A stretch of DNA of 64,000 nucleotides from Rubrivivax albus. Its GTDB lineage: Bacteria; Pseudomonadota; Gammaproteobacteria; Burkholderiales; Burkholderiaceae_C. The notes below the pieces were generated by a model, which was given only the letters and a program-made list of their open reading frames with translations, did no database searches and was not told the DNA's origin. Below, one piece after another: positions 35,989 to 45,428 of this stretch (position 1 is the stretch's first letter; each line of letters starts with the position of its first letter). The stretch spans positions 496,001 to 560,000 of the forward strand of contig NZ_SACT01000002.1 in the NCBI RefSeq assembly GCF_004016515.1, given 5' to 3'. A program made the position numbers and the translations under genes.

Positions 35989-36876
35989 TCACCGCACTTC
36001 GGCCCGCACCACCAGCGCCAGGCCCGCCAGCACGGCCACCAGCCCGGCCACGGCCATCCCGCCCGGCCGCTCCCCCACCACCACGACCGCCAGCACGAAG
36101 GCCGTGACCGGCTCGAACAGCGCCAGCGACACGCCGGTGGCGCCGCTGATGTGGCGCAGACCGTGGCTGAACAGCAGGTAGGCCACGCCGGTGCTGGCCA
36201 CGCCCAGCCAGGCCACGACCAGCAGGTCGCGCGTGCCGATGGCCGGCACCCCGGCCATCGCGGCGGCGGCGGGCAGCGCCAGCAGCGCCGCCAGCGTGAA
36301 CACGGCGCCGGTGACGCGGCCCGGGTCGGCGCGCGCCACCAGGCCATGGTTGAGCAGCGCGAAGGCGGCGTACGACAGCCCCGCAGCCAGGCAGGCCAGC
36401 ACGCCGCCCACCGACACCGAGGCCGTGCGTGCGCCTTCACCCACCAGCAGCACGCCGCCGGCCACCGCCAGCACCGTGCCCCCCCACCAGACGCCCACCG
36501 GCGGCCGCCGCGTGAAGACCGCCTGCAACAACCCGCCCCACAGCGGGCTGCTGCCGATGGCCAGCGCCGTGCCCACGGCCACGCCCAGCGCGCGCACGCC
36601 GGCGAAGAAGGCGAGGTTGTAGGCCGCCATGCAGGCCGCAGCGGCCACGACGAGCGGCCACGGCAGCCGCGCAGTGGGCGGCTCGGCCGCGCCGCGCCGC
36701 GCATGCGCGATCGCCAGCCAGGCGCCGAAGAACAGCCCCGCCACGGCCAGCCGCAGCGCCCCCACCCACACGGAAGCAAGCTGCGGTGGCGCCAGGCTCT
36801 GCGCGGTACCGGTGGTGCCCCACAGCGCCGCGGCAGCGAGCACGAGCGCGACTCCGCGCAGCGGCGACACCGTCAT
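35989..36876 (-). CDS. DMT-superfamily (EamA) transporter
   Basis: A 295-residue protein with ten predicted hydrophobic helices in two EamA repeats (WGTTGTAQSL in the first; GLSYAAFALLNHGLV opening the second). Such proteins usually export amino acids or metabolites. An in-frame start exists at 36930, but MTVSPLRGVALVLAAAALWG at 36876 gives the normal length. It lies 28 bp after the CoA-transferase B gene on the same strand and may be co-transcribed. The substrate is unknown. Confidence 0.85.
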   Translation of the reverse strand: MTVSPLRGVALVLAAAALWGTTGTAQSLAPPQLASVWVGALRLAVAGLFFGAWLAIAHARRGAAEPPTARLPWPLVVAAAACMAAYNLAFFAGVRALGVAVGTALAIGSSPLWGGLLQAVFTRRPPVGVWWGGTVLAVAGGVLLVGEGARTASVSVGGVLACLAAGLSYAAFALLNHGLVARADPGRVTGAVFTLAALLALPAAAAMAGVPAIGTRDLLVVAWLGVASTGVAYLLFSHGLRHISGATGVSLALFEPVTAFVLAVVVVGERPGGMAVAGLVAVLAGLALVVRAEVR

Positions 36877-36904
36877 CGTGATCGTGCGGGTCTCGCGCGC
36901 GTGA

Positions 36905-37558
36905 TCAGGCGGGCGCCAGCGGCACGGCACTGAGCGCCTGCAGCGCCTCCAGCGTCATGCCGTCGCACAGCGCCAGCACCTGCACCTGCCCGCCCTGCAG
37001 CGCCAGCACCGCCAGTTCGGTGTAGACGCGGCTGACGCAGCCCAGGCCCGTGACCGGGTAGCTGAGCGCCGGCACCAGCTTGGGTTCGCCGGCCTTGGTC
37101 CGCCAGTCCATCATCACCCAGGTCTGGCGCGCGCCGATGGCCAGGTCCATCGCACCGCCGACGGCAGGAATCGCATCCGGTGCACCTGTGTGCCAGTTGG
37201 CGAGGTCGCCGTTGGCCGCCACCTGGAAGGCGCCGAGCACGCAGACGTCCAGGTGGCCGCCGCGCATCATGGCGAAGCTGTCGGCATGGTGGAAGAAGCA
37301 GCCGCCGGGCTTCAGCGTCACCGGCTGCTTGCCGGCGTTGATCAGGTCGTAGTCCTCCTGCCCTGGTGGCGGCGCCGGGCCCATGCCGAGCACGCCGTTC
37401 TCGCTGTGCAGCAGGATCTCCCTGCCCGGCGGCAGGTGGTTGGCCACCGCCGTGGGCGCGCCGATGCCGAGGTTGACGACGGCACCGTCGGGCAGGTCGG
37501 CGGCCACGCGCTGCGCGATCTGCGCGCGGCTCCACGGGGTGTGTGCGGGGGTGCTCAT
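36905..37558 (-). CDS. 3-oxoacid CoA-transferase subunit B
   Basis: A 217-residue beta subunit of the type I CoA-transferase family. The catalytic glutamate is in SENGVLGMGP, and GAPTAVANHLPPG and GGHLDVCVLGAFQVAANGD are typical. It works with the A subunit encoded 2 bp upstream. The pair moves CoA from succinyl-CoA to acetoacetate (ScoAB) or 3-oxoadipate (PcaIJ); sequence alone does not separate these. Confidence 0.9.
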   Translation of the reverse strand: MSTPAHTPWSRAQIAQRVAADLPDGAVVNLGIGAPTAVANHLPPGREILLHSENGVLGMGPAPPPGQEDYDLINAGKQPVTLKPGGCFFHHADSFAMMRGGHLDVCVLGAFQVAANGDLANWHTGAPDAIPAVGGAMDLAIGARQTWVMMDWRTKAGEPKLVPALSYPVTGLGCVSRVYTELAVLALQGGQVQVLALCDGMTLEALQALSAVPLAPA

Positions 37559-37560
37559 CG

Positions 37561-38262
37561 TCAGGCCGACTTCGCGAAGCCGCCGGCGCCCGTGGCGCGG
37601 CGCGGCACCGGCACCACGCGCTGCACGAAGATCCCCGGCGTGACCACGCCCTCCGGGTCCAGCGCGCCGGGCTCGACCAGCTCGTGCACCGTGGCCACGG
37701 TGCACCGGGCGGCCATGGCCATGATGGGCCCGAAGTTGCGCGCCGTCATGCGGTAGGTCAGGTTGCCGAAACGGTCGCCGCGCTCGGCCTTGATCAGCGC
37801 CACGTCGGCGTGCAGCGGCGTCTCGAAGACCTGCCAGCGGCCGTCGAGGAAACGCGTCTCCTTGCCCTCGGCCAGCGCGGTGCCGTAGCCGGTGGGCGTG
37901 AAGAAGCCGCCGATGCCGGCGCCGGCGGCGCGGATGCGCTCGGCCAGGTTGCCCTGCGGCACCAGCTCGAGTTCGATGCGGCCCTCGCGGTAGGCGCGGT
38001 CGAAGTGCCAGGAGTCCACCTGGCGCGGGAAGCTGCAGACGATCTTGCGCACGCGGCCGGCGCCGATCAGCGCCGCCAGCCCGCCGTCGCCGTTGCCGGC
38101 GTTGTTGTTGACCACGGTGAGGTCGCGTGCGCCCTGGTCGATCAGCGCCTCGACCAGTTCGTCGGGCAGGCCCGCGGTGCCGAAGCCGCCGATCATCACC
38201 GTGGCACCGTCGCGCACGTCGGCCAGCGCCTCGGCCGGGGTGGAAACGATCTTGTCGATCAT
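37561..38262 (-). CDS. 3-oxoacid CoA-transferase subunit A
   Basis: A 233-residue alpha subunit of the same transferase. MIGGFGTAGLP, VVNNNAGNGDGGLAALI, then GGFFTPTGYGTALAEGKE are the family motifs. Two bases separate its stop from the B-subunit start. It is divergent from the DsbA-fold isomerase gene, with 53 bp between starts. There are no beta-ketoadipate pathway genes nearby to point to PcaI. Confidence 0.9.
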   Translation of the reverse strand: MIDKIVSTPAEALADVRDGATVMIGGFGTAGLPDELVEALIDQGARDLTVVNNNAGNGDGGLAALIGAGRVRKIVCSFPRQVDSWHFDRAYREGRIELELVPQGNLAERIRAAGAGIGGFFTPTGYGTALAEGKETRFLDGRWQVFETPLHADVALIKAERGDRFGNLTYRMTARNFGPIMAMAARCTVATVHELVEPGALDPEGVVTPGIFVQRVVPVPRRATGAGGFAKSA

Positions 38263-38315
38263 GGGCGGACAGGATAGCGTGCGGCGCTCCTCATCCGCGC
38301 CACCCCGCCCTGTCC

Positions 38316-38912
38316 ATGCACGTCGACTACTACTTCACCCCGGTGTCTCCCTGGACCCACCTGGGCCACGCGCGCTTCGCGCAGCTGCTGCAGCAGCATG
38401 GCGCCACGGTCGGCGTGCGGCCGGTGGACTACGGCCGCATCTTCCCGGTCTCCGGCGGCCTGCCGCTGCCCAAGCGGGCGCCGCAGCGCCAGGCCTACCG
38501 GCTGGTGGAACTGCGCCGCTTCGCCGACCACCTGGGCGTGCCTCTGAACGTGCAGCCGAAGCACTTCCCGGTGGACGCCGGCACGGCATCTCGGCTGATC
38601 ATCGCCACCGCGCAGACGCAGGGCAACGCCGCCGCGCTGGACCTGGCCGGGCGTTGCGGTCGGGCGGTGTGGGAACAGGAACGCGACCTCGCCGCTGCCG
38701 ACACGCTGCAGGCGCTGCTGGCCGAGGCGGGCCTGCCAGCCACGCTGATGGAGACTGCGGCCACACCCGCTGCGGCGGAGGCCTTCGATGGCTTCACGCA
38801 GCAGGCCATCGACGCCGGTGTCTTCGGCGCGCCCAGCTACGTGATCGACGGCGAGATCTTCTGGGGCCAGGACCGGCTGGACTTCGTCGCGCGGCGTCTG
38901 GCGGGCGGCTAG
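38316..38912 (+). CDS. 2-hydroxychromene-2-carboxylate isomerase-like DsbA-fold protein
   Basis: A 198-residue protein of the HCCA isomerase/GST-kappa group. It starts MHVDYYFTPVSPWTHLGH, with the serine of SPW in the place of the active thiol, and ends GVFGAPSYVIDGEIFWGQDRL. In the naphthalene pathway this family uses glutathione to isomerise 2-hydroxychromene-2-carboxylate; stand-alone members may be general glutathione-dependent isomerases. No aromatic-degradation genes are next to it. Confidence 0.85.
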   Translation: MHVDYYFTPVSPWTHLGHARFAQLLQQHGATVGVRPVDYGRIFPVSGGLPLPKRAPQRQAYRLVELRRFADHLGVPLNVQPKHFPVDAGTASRLIIATAQTQGNAAALDLAGRCGRAVWEQERDLAAADTLQALLAEAGLPATLMETAATPAAAEAFDGFTQQAIDAGVFGAPSYVIDGEIFWGQDRLDFVARRLAGG

Positions 38913-38931
38913 AAGGGTAGAGCCAGCCTGA

Positions 38932-39573
38932 TCAGGCCTGCCGCAGCAGGTTGGCCAGTTCCACGGCCGACTTCACGCCCATCTTGTCGAACACGCGCGC
39001 CCGGTGCACTTCCACCGTGCGCACGCTGATGCCCAGGGCGTCGGCGATCAGCTTGTTGGGCCGGCCCTCGATGACCAGCCGCATCACGTCGCGCTCGCGC
39101 TCGGTGAGTTCGCCCAGCAGGCGCTGCACCGCGTCGACCTGCCGGCGCGCCGCGAGCGTGTCGGCACTGGTCTGCAGCGCGTGTTCGACACGGTCGACCA
39201 GGGTGTTGTTGGAGAAGGGCTTCTCCACGAAGTCGAAGGCGCCGCGCTTGACCGCCGACACCGCCGTGGGCACGTCGCCGTGGCCTGTGAGGAAGATGAC
39301 CGGCAGTGCCGCCAGCAGGCCGCGCTCGATCAGCCGCTCGAACAGGACCAGGCCACTCGTGCCGGGCATGCGCACGTCCAGCACCAGGCAGGACGGGGCC
39401 GACGGGAACGGCTCGGGCTGGTCGGCGACGTGGGCCTCGAAGGCCTCGGCGCTGGCGAAACCTTCGGACAGCAGGCGGCGCGAGCGCAGCAGCCAGGCCA
39501 GGGCGTCGCGCACCACGTCCTCGTCGTCAACGAGGTAGACCACCGGGATGCCGAGCGCAGGGTCGAGGGTCAT
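38932..39573 (-). CDS. FixJ/DctR-type two-component response regulator
   Basis: A 213-residue regulator. The receiver has acidic residues D16-D17, the phospho-acceptor D66 (LVLDVRMPG) and the conserved Lys in FVEKPF. A LuxR-type helix-turn-helix follows (LTERERDVMRLVIEGRPNKL, then IADALGISVRTVEVHRARV). The ATG overlaps the stop of the partner kinase (ATGA). Its likely targets include the C4-dicarboxylate genes and perhaps maeB, divergent from the kinase (inference). Confidence 0.9.
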   Translation of the reverse strand: MTLDPALGIPVVYLVDDEDVVRDALAWLLRSRRLLSEGFASAEAFEAHVADQPEPFPSAPSCLVLDVRMPGTSGLVLFERLIERGLLAALPVIFLTGHGDVPTAVSAVKRGAFDFVEKPFSNNTLVDRVEHALQTSADTLAARRQVDAVQRLLGELTERERDVMRLVIEGRPNKLIADALGISVRTVEVHRARVFDKMGVKSAVELANLLRQA

Positions 39574-41609
39574 GGTGTGGCGGTGGTCGAGCTGTCCACG
39601 GGACGAGGCACCGAGGATGCCACGCGCGGCGCCGGCAGCGTGAAGCGGAACAGCGTGCCGCCGCCCTCGGGTGCGGCGGGCCCGAAGTCCAGCGCGCCGC
39701 CGTGCTGCTCGATCACCGTGCGGCAGAGGCTCAGGCCCAGGCCCATGCCCTCGCGGCGCGTGGTGAAGAAGGGGGTGAACAGGCGGGCGGCCACGTCCGG
39801 CGGGATGCCCGGGCCGGCGTCGGCCACGCTGAACGTTACCCACCGCGGGTGCGTCTGCTGCACGCCGATGCGCAGCACGCGGTCGGCCACGGGCGTCGCG
39901 CCGTCCATGGCCTGGATGCCATTGCGCGTGAGGTTGAGCAGCACCTGCTCGACCATCGTGCGGTCGCAGCTCACGCGCGGGGCCGGGGTGGGCACGTCGA
40001 GCTCGATCCGGGTGCCGCTCTTGCGGGCCTGCAGCCGCACCAGGGGCAGCACGGCGTCGAGCAGCTGGTCGACGCCGATGGCCTCGTGCATCTGCTCGCG
40101 GCGGCGCACGAAGTCGTGCACGCTCTTGATCACGCGGCCGGCGCGCTCGGCCTGCTCGGCGATGCGGCCCAGGGCCTGCCGGAGCATGGCGTGGGTGTCG
40201 CCGTCGGGCGCGTCGAGCAGGTTCAATGAACCGCTGGCGTAGCTGGCGATGGCCGCGAGCGGCTGGTTCAGTTCGTGGCTGAGCAGCGAGGCCATCTCGC
40301 CCACCGTGGCCAGGCGCGCGGTGGCCTGCAGCCGTTCCTGCTGCTGGCGCGAGAGCTCTTCGACGCTGCGCTGCGCCGACAGGTCGAGCACCGCGCTCAT
40401 CCAGCCCGCCTGTGCGCCGCTGCCGTCGACCAGCGGCGCCTCGTAGATCATGACCGGGAAGCGCTCGCCGTTCTTGCGCATGAACTCGGTCTCGAAGCCC
40501 TCGCGTGCGGCGGCGTTGATCGCGGCGGCCTCCGGCCCCAGCCGCGTGGCCTGGCGGCGGCGGTAGTCGTCGCGGTGCTCGGGCGGCCAGTAGGGCGGCT
40601 CGTCGGCCGCCAGCAGCTCGTCGGCGCTGAGGCCGACCATCGTGCAGAAGGCGGGGTTGACGTAGGTGATGCGGCCCTGCAGATCGCGCGCGCGCAGGCC
40701 GGTGACCAGCGAGTCCTCCATCGCCTTGCGGAAGGCCAACGCTTCGGCCAGCGCGCGTTCGGCCAGGGCGCGGCGACGCACGTCGTAGGCCAGCAGCGCC
40801 ACCAGCGCGAACAGGCCCAGCGACAGGCCCAGCACCAGGGCCGTGGACAGGTTGGGGATCAGCCGCGGCGCGCCGGTGGCGCTGTCCACGCGCAGCTGCA
40901 GCGTGGTGCCGGGCAGGTCCACCAGGCGCTCGGCGCGGAAGACGCCGGCACCGCGCGGCAGGCCACTGCGCACCAGCCGCGTGCCGTCGCCTTCGACGAA
41001 GCTCAGCTCATGGCCGCGCGCCTGCGCCGTGGTGGTGGCGGACTCCAGCACGGCACCCAGCGCCAGGGCGCCGACCACGTAGCCCTGCACCTGCCCCACG
41101 GCCGCCACCGGCACGCACAGGTCGATCAGCTCCTGGCCCAGCCCCCCCGGCAGCGGCACGAAGTAGCTGCGCGAGAACGCCGGCACCAGCGACCGCCGCG
41201 CGGCGGCGCAGGCCAGTTCGGTTTCGACATCGCTCTCCTCGCGGCGGATGCTGAGGAACGGCGGCGCCTGGAACGGGGAGTCCACCGCCGCCGCCACCTG
41301 GTCGGCCGCGTCCCGACGTTCCAGGCGCACCAGCGTGCGGTGGCGCCGCAGCAGCGTGGTGGCGGCGGCAGACCAGGCATCGGCCGGCTCGGCGGCCAGG
41401 GCCTGCAGCTGCTGCTGCAGTGCCAGCAGTTCCCGCCGCGTCTCGCCGGCCACCTCGGCCGCAACGACCTCCGTGGCTTCCTGCGTGCGCGTGGCCTCGT
41501 AGTTCAGCGTCAGCGCCACCAGCAGGCTCTGCGCCACCACCAGCCCGGTCAGCAGCGCCGACCACAGCAGCATGCGCCGCCGGCGCGTCCAGCGGGGCGG
41601 CGGGGTCAT
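39570..41609 (-). CDS. DctS/DctB-like membrane sensor histidine kinase
   Basis: About 679 residues. A first transmembrane helix (about 14-36) and a second (about 270-292) enclose a ~230-residue periplasmic sensor. A PAS domain follows (ITYVNPAFCTMVGLSADELL), then HisKA with histidine near 445 (LLSHELNQPLAAIASYASG) and HATPase (NLTRNGIQAMDG; DAGPGIPPDVAARLFTPFFT; GMGLGLSLCRTVI). The LSHELNQPL text is typical of DctB/FixL-like kinases. The in-frame GTG at 41633 is less likely than the ATG at 41609. Overlaps the regulator gene; divergent from maeB. Confidence 0.9.
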   Translation of the reverse strand: MTPPPRWTRRRRMLLWSALLTGLVVAQSLLVALTLNYEATRTQEATEVVAAEVAGETRRELLALQQQLQALAAEPADAWSAAATTLLRRHRTLVRLERRDAADQVAAAVDSPFQAPPFLSIRREESDVETELACAAARRSLVPAFSRSYFVPLPGGLGQELIDLCVPVAAVGQVQGYVVGALALGAVLESATTTAQARGHELSFVEGDGTRLVRSGLPRGAGVFRAERLVDLPGTTLQLRVDSATGAPRLIPNLSTALVLGLSLGLFALVALLAYDVRRRALAERALAEALAFRKAMEDSLVTGLRARDLQGRITYVNPAFCTMVGLSADELLAADEPPYWPPEHRDDYRRRQATRLGPEAAAINAAAREGFETEFMRKNGERFPVMIYEAPLVDGSGAQAGWMSAVLDLSAQRSVEELSRQQQERLQATARLATVGEMASLLSHELNQPLAAIASYASGSLNLLDAPDGDTHAMLRQALGRIAEQAERAGRVIKSVHDFVRRREQMHEAIGVDQLLDAVLPLVRLQARKSGTRIELDVPTPAPRVSCDRTMVEQVLLNLTRNGIQAMDGATPVADRVLRIGVQQTHPRWVTFSVADAGPGIPPDVAARLFTPFFTTRREGMGLGLSLCRTVIEQHGGALDFGPAAPEGGGTLFRFTLPAPRVASSVPRPVDSSTTATP

Positions 41610-41836
41610 GGCGGCGTAGGGCGCGGGGGTCACGGACGGCGGCAGGGGCGGATTCGGGCGCTGGCCGGCACAGGCGGACGACGGACTTGGCCAGCGTCGC
41701 CGAGAATAGGACGCCTCGGGTCAGGAGTGCTACGCAGTTTCGCGCATGGGTGGCGCATGGCGGTCGGCGCACACTGCAGGCCCCCCGGAGCCGCGGCCGA
41801 CCCGCGGACTGCCCCAGGACGAGACAGGAAGAGCGA

Positions 41837-44155
41837 ATGTCCGAAGCCGATGACAAGCGTGCGGCGCTGCGCCGCGCCGCCCTCGAATACCACGAGTTCC
41901 CCGTGCCGGGAAAGGTGGCCATCCACGCCACCAAGCCGATGTCCAACCAGCGCGACCTGTCGCTGGCCTATTCGCCCGGCGTGGCCGCGGCCTGCGAGGA
42001 GATCGTGGCGGATCCGGCCAACGCCTTCCGCTACACCAGCCGCGGCAACCTCGTGGCGGTGGTGACCAATGGCACCGCGGTGCTGGGTCTGGGCGACATC
42101 GGCCCGCTGGCGTCCAAGCCGGTGATGGAAGGCAAGGGCGTGCTGTTCAAGAAGTTCGCCGGCATCGACGTCTTCGACCTCGAGATCCAGGAGAAGGACC
42201 TGGACAAGCTGGTGGACATCATCGCCGCGCTGGAGCCCACCTTCGGCGGCGTGAACCTGGAAGACATCAAGGCGCCGGACTGCTTCTACGTCGAGCGCAA
42301 GCTGCGCGAGCGCATGAAGATCCCGGTCTTCCACGACGACCAGCACGGCACGGCCATCGTCGTCGGCGCGGCGCTGCTCAACGCGCTGAAGGTCTCGGGC
42401 AAGAAGATCGAGCAGATCAAGCTCGTCACCAGCGGCGCCGGCGCCGCGGCGCTGGCCTGCCTGGGTCTGCTGGTCAAGCTGGGCGTGCCACGCCAGAACA
42501 TCTGGGTGACGGACCTCGCGGGCGTGGTCTACAGCGGCCGCACCGAGCTGATGGACGAGGACAAGGCGCAGTTCGCGCAGGACACGGCGGCGCGCACGCT
42601 GGGCGAGGTCATCGAAGGCGCGGACGTGTTCCTGGGCCTGTCGGCCGGTGGCGTGCTCAAGCCGGCGATGGTGGCGGCGATGGCCGACCACCCCATCATC
42701 TTCGCATTGGCCAACCCGACGCCGGAGATCCTGCCGGAGGAGGCCAAGGCCGTGCGACCCGACGTGATCATGGCCACCGGGCGCACCGACTACCCGAACC
42801 AGGTCAACAACGTCCTGTGTTTCCCGTACATCTTCCGTGGTGCGCTGGATTGCGGTGCGACCACGGTGACCGACGAGATGGAGATCGCCGCGGTGCGCGC
42901 CATCGCCGAGCTGGCGCAGGCCGAGCAGAGCGACGTGGTGGCCGCCGCCTACGCCGGCCAAAGCCTGGCCTTCGGGCCGGAGTACCTGATCCCCAAGCCC
43001 TTCGACCCGCGGCTGATCGGCAAGATCGCGCCGGCGGTGGCGCAGGCCGCGGCCGAATCCGGCGTGGCGCTGCGCCCGATCGCCGACATGGTGGCCTACC
43101 GCGAGAAGCTGCAGTCCTTCGCCTACGCGTCGGGCCAGCTGATGCGACCGATCTTCATCGCGGCGAAGAACGCCACGAAGAAGCGCGTGGCCTACGCCGA
43201 GGGCGAGGAGGAGCGCGTGCTGCGCGCGGTGCAGATCGTCGTCGACGAGAACCTGGCGCGCCCCACGCTGATCGGCCGGCCCGCGGTGATCGCGCAGCGC
43301 ATCGAGCGCTTCGGCCTGCGCCTGCGCGAGGGCCTGGACTACGACGTCGTCAACGTCGACCAGGACCACCGCTACCGCGACTTCTGGCAGACCTACCACC
43401 ACATGACCGAGCGAAAGGGCGTGACCCAGCAGCTCGCGAAGATCGAGATGCGGCGGCGCCTGACGCTGATCGGGGCCATGCTGCTGAAGAAGGGCGAGGT
43501 CGACGGCATGCTCTGCGGCACCTGGGGCACCACGGCCAACCACCTGCAGTACATCGACCAGGTCATCGGCCAGCGTGCCGGCGGCAGTCCGAGCACGCCG
43601 CAGGACGTGCGCGTCTACGCCAGCATGAACGGCCTGCTGCTGCCCGGGCGGCAGGTGTTCCTGGTCGACACCCACGTCAACGTCGACCCGACGGCCGAGG
43701 AACTGTGCGAGATCACGGTGATGGCCGCCGAGGAGATGCGGCGCTTCGGCCTGCAGCCCAAGGCGGCGCTGCTGTCGGCGTCGAACTACGGCAACCTGGA
43801 GATCCCCAGCGCGGCCAAGATGCGGCGCACGCTGGCCCTGCTGCGCGAGCAGGCCCCGTGGCTGGAAGTGGACGGCGAGATGCATGGCGACATCGCACTC
43901 GACGCCGCCGGCCGGCAGGCGCTGATGCCCGGCAGTGCGCTCACCGGCGAGGCCAACCTGCTGGTGTTCCCGAACATCGACGCGGCCAACATCGCCTACA
44001 ACCTGCTGAAGACGGCTGCAGGTGGCGGCATCGCCATCGGCCCGGTGCTGCTGGGTGCAGACCAGCCGGTGCACATCCTGACCGCGTCGGCCACCGTGCG
44101 CCGTATCGTCAACATGACGGCACTGACCGTGGCGGACGCCAACGCACAGCGTTGA
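41837..44155 (+). CDS. maeB: NADP-dependent malic enzyme with C-terminal phosphotransacetylase-like domain
   Basis: A 772-residue MaeB-type enzyme. Residues 1-430 hold the malic enzyme part: [53 protein letters not shown] (metal and substrate ligands) and [16 protein letters not shown] (nucleotide binding). Residues about 430-772 are a phosphotransacetylase-like regulatory domain ([34 protein letters not shown]). It decarboxylates malate to pyruvate, producing NADPH. The 227 bp before it separate it from the divergent two-component pair, which may control it. Confidence 0.95.
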   Translation: MSEADDKRAALRRAALEYHEFPVPGKVAIHATKPMSNQRDLSLAYSPGVAAACEEIVADPANAFRYTSRGNLVAVVTNGTAVLGLGDIGPLASKPVMEGKGVLFKKFAGIDVFDLEIQEKDLDKLVDIIAALEPTFGGVNLEDIKAPDCFYVERKLRERMKIPVFHDDQHGTAIVVGAALLNALKVSGKKIEQIKLVTSGAGAAALACLGLLVKLGVPRQNIWVTDLAGVVYSGRTELMDEDKAQFAQDTAARTLGEVIEGADVFLGLSAGGVLKPAMVAAMADHPIIFALANPTPEILPEEAKAVRPDVIMATGRTDYPNQVNNVLCFPYIFRGALDCGATTVTDEMEIAAVRAIAELAQAEQSDVVAAAYAGQSLAFGPEYLIPKPFDPRLIGKIAPAVAQAAAESGVALRPIADMVAYREKLQSFAYASGQLMRPIFIAAKNATKKRVAYAEGEEERVLRAVQIVVDENLARPTLIGRPAVIAQRIERFGLRLREGLDYDVVNVDQDHRYRDFWQTYHHMTERKGVTQQLAKIEMRRRLTLIGAMLLKKGEVDGMLCGTWGTTANHLQYIDQVIGQRAGGSPSTPQDVRVYASMNGLLLPGRQVFLVDTHVNVDPTAEELCEITVMAAEEMRRFGLQPKAALLSASNYGNLEIPSAAKMRRTLALLREQAPWLEVDGEMHGDIALDAAGRQALMPGSALTGEANLLVFPNIDAANIAYNLLKTAAGGGIAIGPVLLGADQPVHILTASATVRRIVNMTALTVADANAQR

Positions 44156-44162
44156 TTTTCGT

Positions 44163-44209
44163 TACGTGAGCACGTACTTCTTTGCCTGGAATCGCCCCGG
44201 AATGGGGCG
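44163..44209 (+). terminator. Tandem hairpins after maeB, likely terminator
   Basis: TACGTG-AG-CACGTA (44163-44176) followed by CTTCTTT, then CGCCCC-GGAAT-GGGGCG (44193-44209) followed by a short CTTTT at 44221. Both lie in the 115 bp between maeB and the ribonuclease gene, on the same strand, so they probably separate the two transcripts. Confidence 0.5.
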
Positions 44210-44270
44210 GGCGACTTGAGCTTTTAGGGGGTTTCCGGTACCATTCCGGACTGGTTTTCAGGGTATTCCC

Positions 44271-44753
44271 GTGTCTCCTGAGGTTCCGGTCCGGATGTCG
44301 GTCGGCGCGTCGAAACAGCCCGCCCAGGTCGCCCGCAAGTCAGTGCTTGCTTCGTGGTTGACCAAGGGCGTTGTGGCTGGTGTGGCATTGGCAGGTGCAG
44401 TCCTGGCGGTTTCCGCCACGGCACCCGTCGTCGCCAGAGAAGCGCTGCTGAAGGACGGCGAAGCGGTGGTGGCGTTGGCCACGTTGCCGCCGCAGGCTCG
44501 TCAGACGCATGCGCGCATCCTGGCTGGCGGCCCGTTTCCGTACCCGCACAAGGACGGATCCGTGTTCGTCAACCGTGAGCGCCTGCTGCCGTTGCACCCC
44601 AGGGGCTACTACAGGGAATACACCGTGAAGACGCCCGGGGTGAGTCACCGTGGCGCCCGTCGCATTGTCTGCGGCGGGCAGCGGCCGACCCTCCCCGACA
44701 CCTGTTACTACACCGCCGACCACTACGCGAGCTTCAGCCGCATCGTGCAGTGA
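44271..44753 (+). CDS. Secreted guanyl-specific ribonuclease, RNase Sa/barnase type
   Basis: A 160-residue protein. A membrane or signal segment (about residues 32-55) precedes an RNase Sa-like domain: LPPQARQTHARILAGGPFPY, then NRERLLP, YYREYTV, RRIVCGG and TADHYASF. The catalytic set of RNase Sa maps to E116, R127, R131 and H151; C134 and C145 could form a disulfide. The domain would cleave RNA after guanine. It is followed at 50 bp by a barstar-family gene, its likely inhibitor. The start is either the GTG at 44271 or the ATG at 44295; the latter has an AGG 11 bases upstream. Confidence 0.85.
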   Translation: MSPEVPVRMSVGASKQPAQVARKSVLASWLTKGVVAGVALAGAVLAVSATAPVVAREALLKDGEAVVALATLPPQARQTHARILAGGPFPYPHKDGSVFVNRERLLPLHPRGYYREYTVKTPGVSHRGARRIVCGGQRPTLPDTCYYTADHYASFSRIVQ

Positions 44754-44803
44754 GCAGCGGCCCACCGGTTCCGAGCATTTCTGACCATCGAAGGATCGCG
44801 ACC

Positions 44804-45379
44804 ATGATCTTGCAGACCGTGCGTCCGAACATCGTGCAGGCCATCCGCGCCTACCACGTGGACGACCTGATGCGGGCCGCCGAGCAGGCGGGGCAGCACT
44901 TCCTGTACGTCAACCTGGCCGACATGCAGTCCAAGCAGGACGTGCTCGAAGGCATTGCCACGGCCTTCATGTTCCCGGCCCATTTCGGCAAGAACCTGGA
45001 CGCGCTCTACGACTGCCTGACCGACCTCGTGCACAAGGCCGGCCCGCAGCCGGGCTTCGTCGTCGTGCTCGAGCAGCTGCCCGACAGCCCGCGCTTCGAC
45101 CGCGAGGCCCGCGAGCAGTTGCTGGACGCCTTCCGCGACGCGGCCGACTTCTGGGCCGACCGCCGCATCCCGTTCCGCTGCTTCTACTCGTTCGCGGTCA
45201 GTCGCGGCCAGGACAGCGGCGCCTGGGACGGCAAGGGCGGCGAGGCTGCGCCCATCGCCGCCCCGGCCAAGCCGGCGGCCAAGGTGGCCAGCAAGAACGG
45301 CGTGAACCCGAACTTCGGCATGAACATGCCGATGATGAGCAGCGCCTTCGACACCGCGATGTGGCTCAACGCCGCCTGA
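44804..45379 (+). CDS. Barstar-family ribonuclease inhibitor with C-terminal extension
   Basis: A 191-residue cytoplasmic protein. Residues about 20-120 are the barstar fold (LYVNLADMQSKQDVLEGIAT, then FPAHFGKNLDALYDCLTDL). The acidic helix DALYDCLTDL corresponds to the part of barstar that plugs the RNase active site. The last ~65 residues are a proline/alanine/lysine and asparagine/methionine-rich tail not needed for barstar. A good ribosome-binding site (GAAGGA) precedes the ATG. The pair with the ribonuclease resembles barnase-barstar; it protects the producer from its own enzyme. Confidence 0.88.
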   Translation: MILQTVRPNIVQAIRAYHVDDLMRAAEQAGQHFLYVNLADMQSKQDVLEGIATAFMFPAHFGKNLDALYDCLTDLVHKAGPQPGFVVVLEQLPDSPRFDREAREQLLDAFRDAADFWADRRIPFRCFYSFAVSRGQDSGAWDGKGGEAAPIAAPAKPAAKVASKNGVNPNFGMNMPMMSSAFDTAMWLNAA

Positions 45380-45406
45380 CGGTCGTCGGGTCCTCCTGAT
45401 CATCCC

Positions 45407-45426
45407 AGGGGCCCCGCGGGGCCCCT
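45407..45426. terminator. Bidirectional hairpin between barstar and rsmA
   Basis: A perfect 9-bp inverted repeat (AGGGGCCCC, GC centre, GGGGCCCCT) lies 28 bp after the barstar stop and 3 bp before the convergent rsmA end. The centre is too short for full pairing, so the real loop is larger. It probably stops transcripts from both sides. Confidence 0.5.
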
Positions 45427-45428
45427 TG

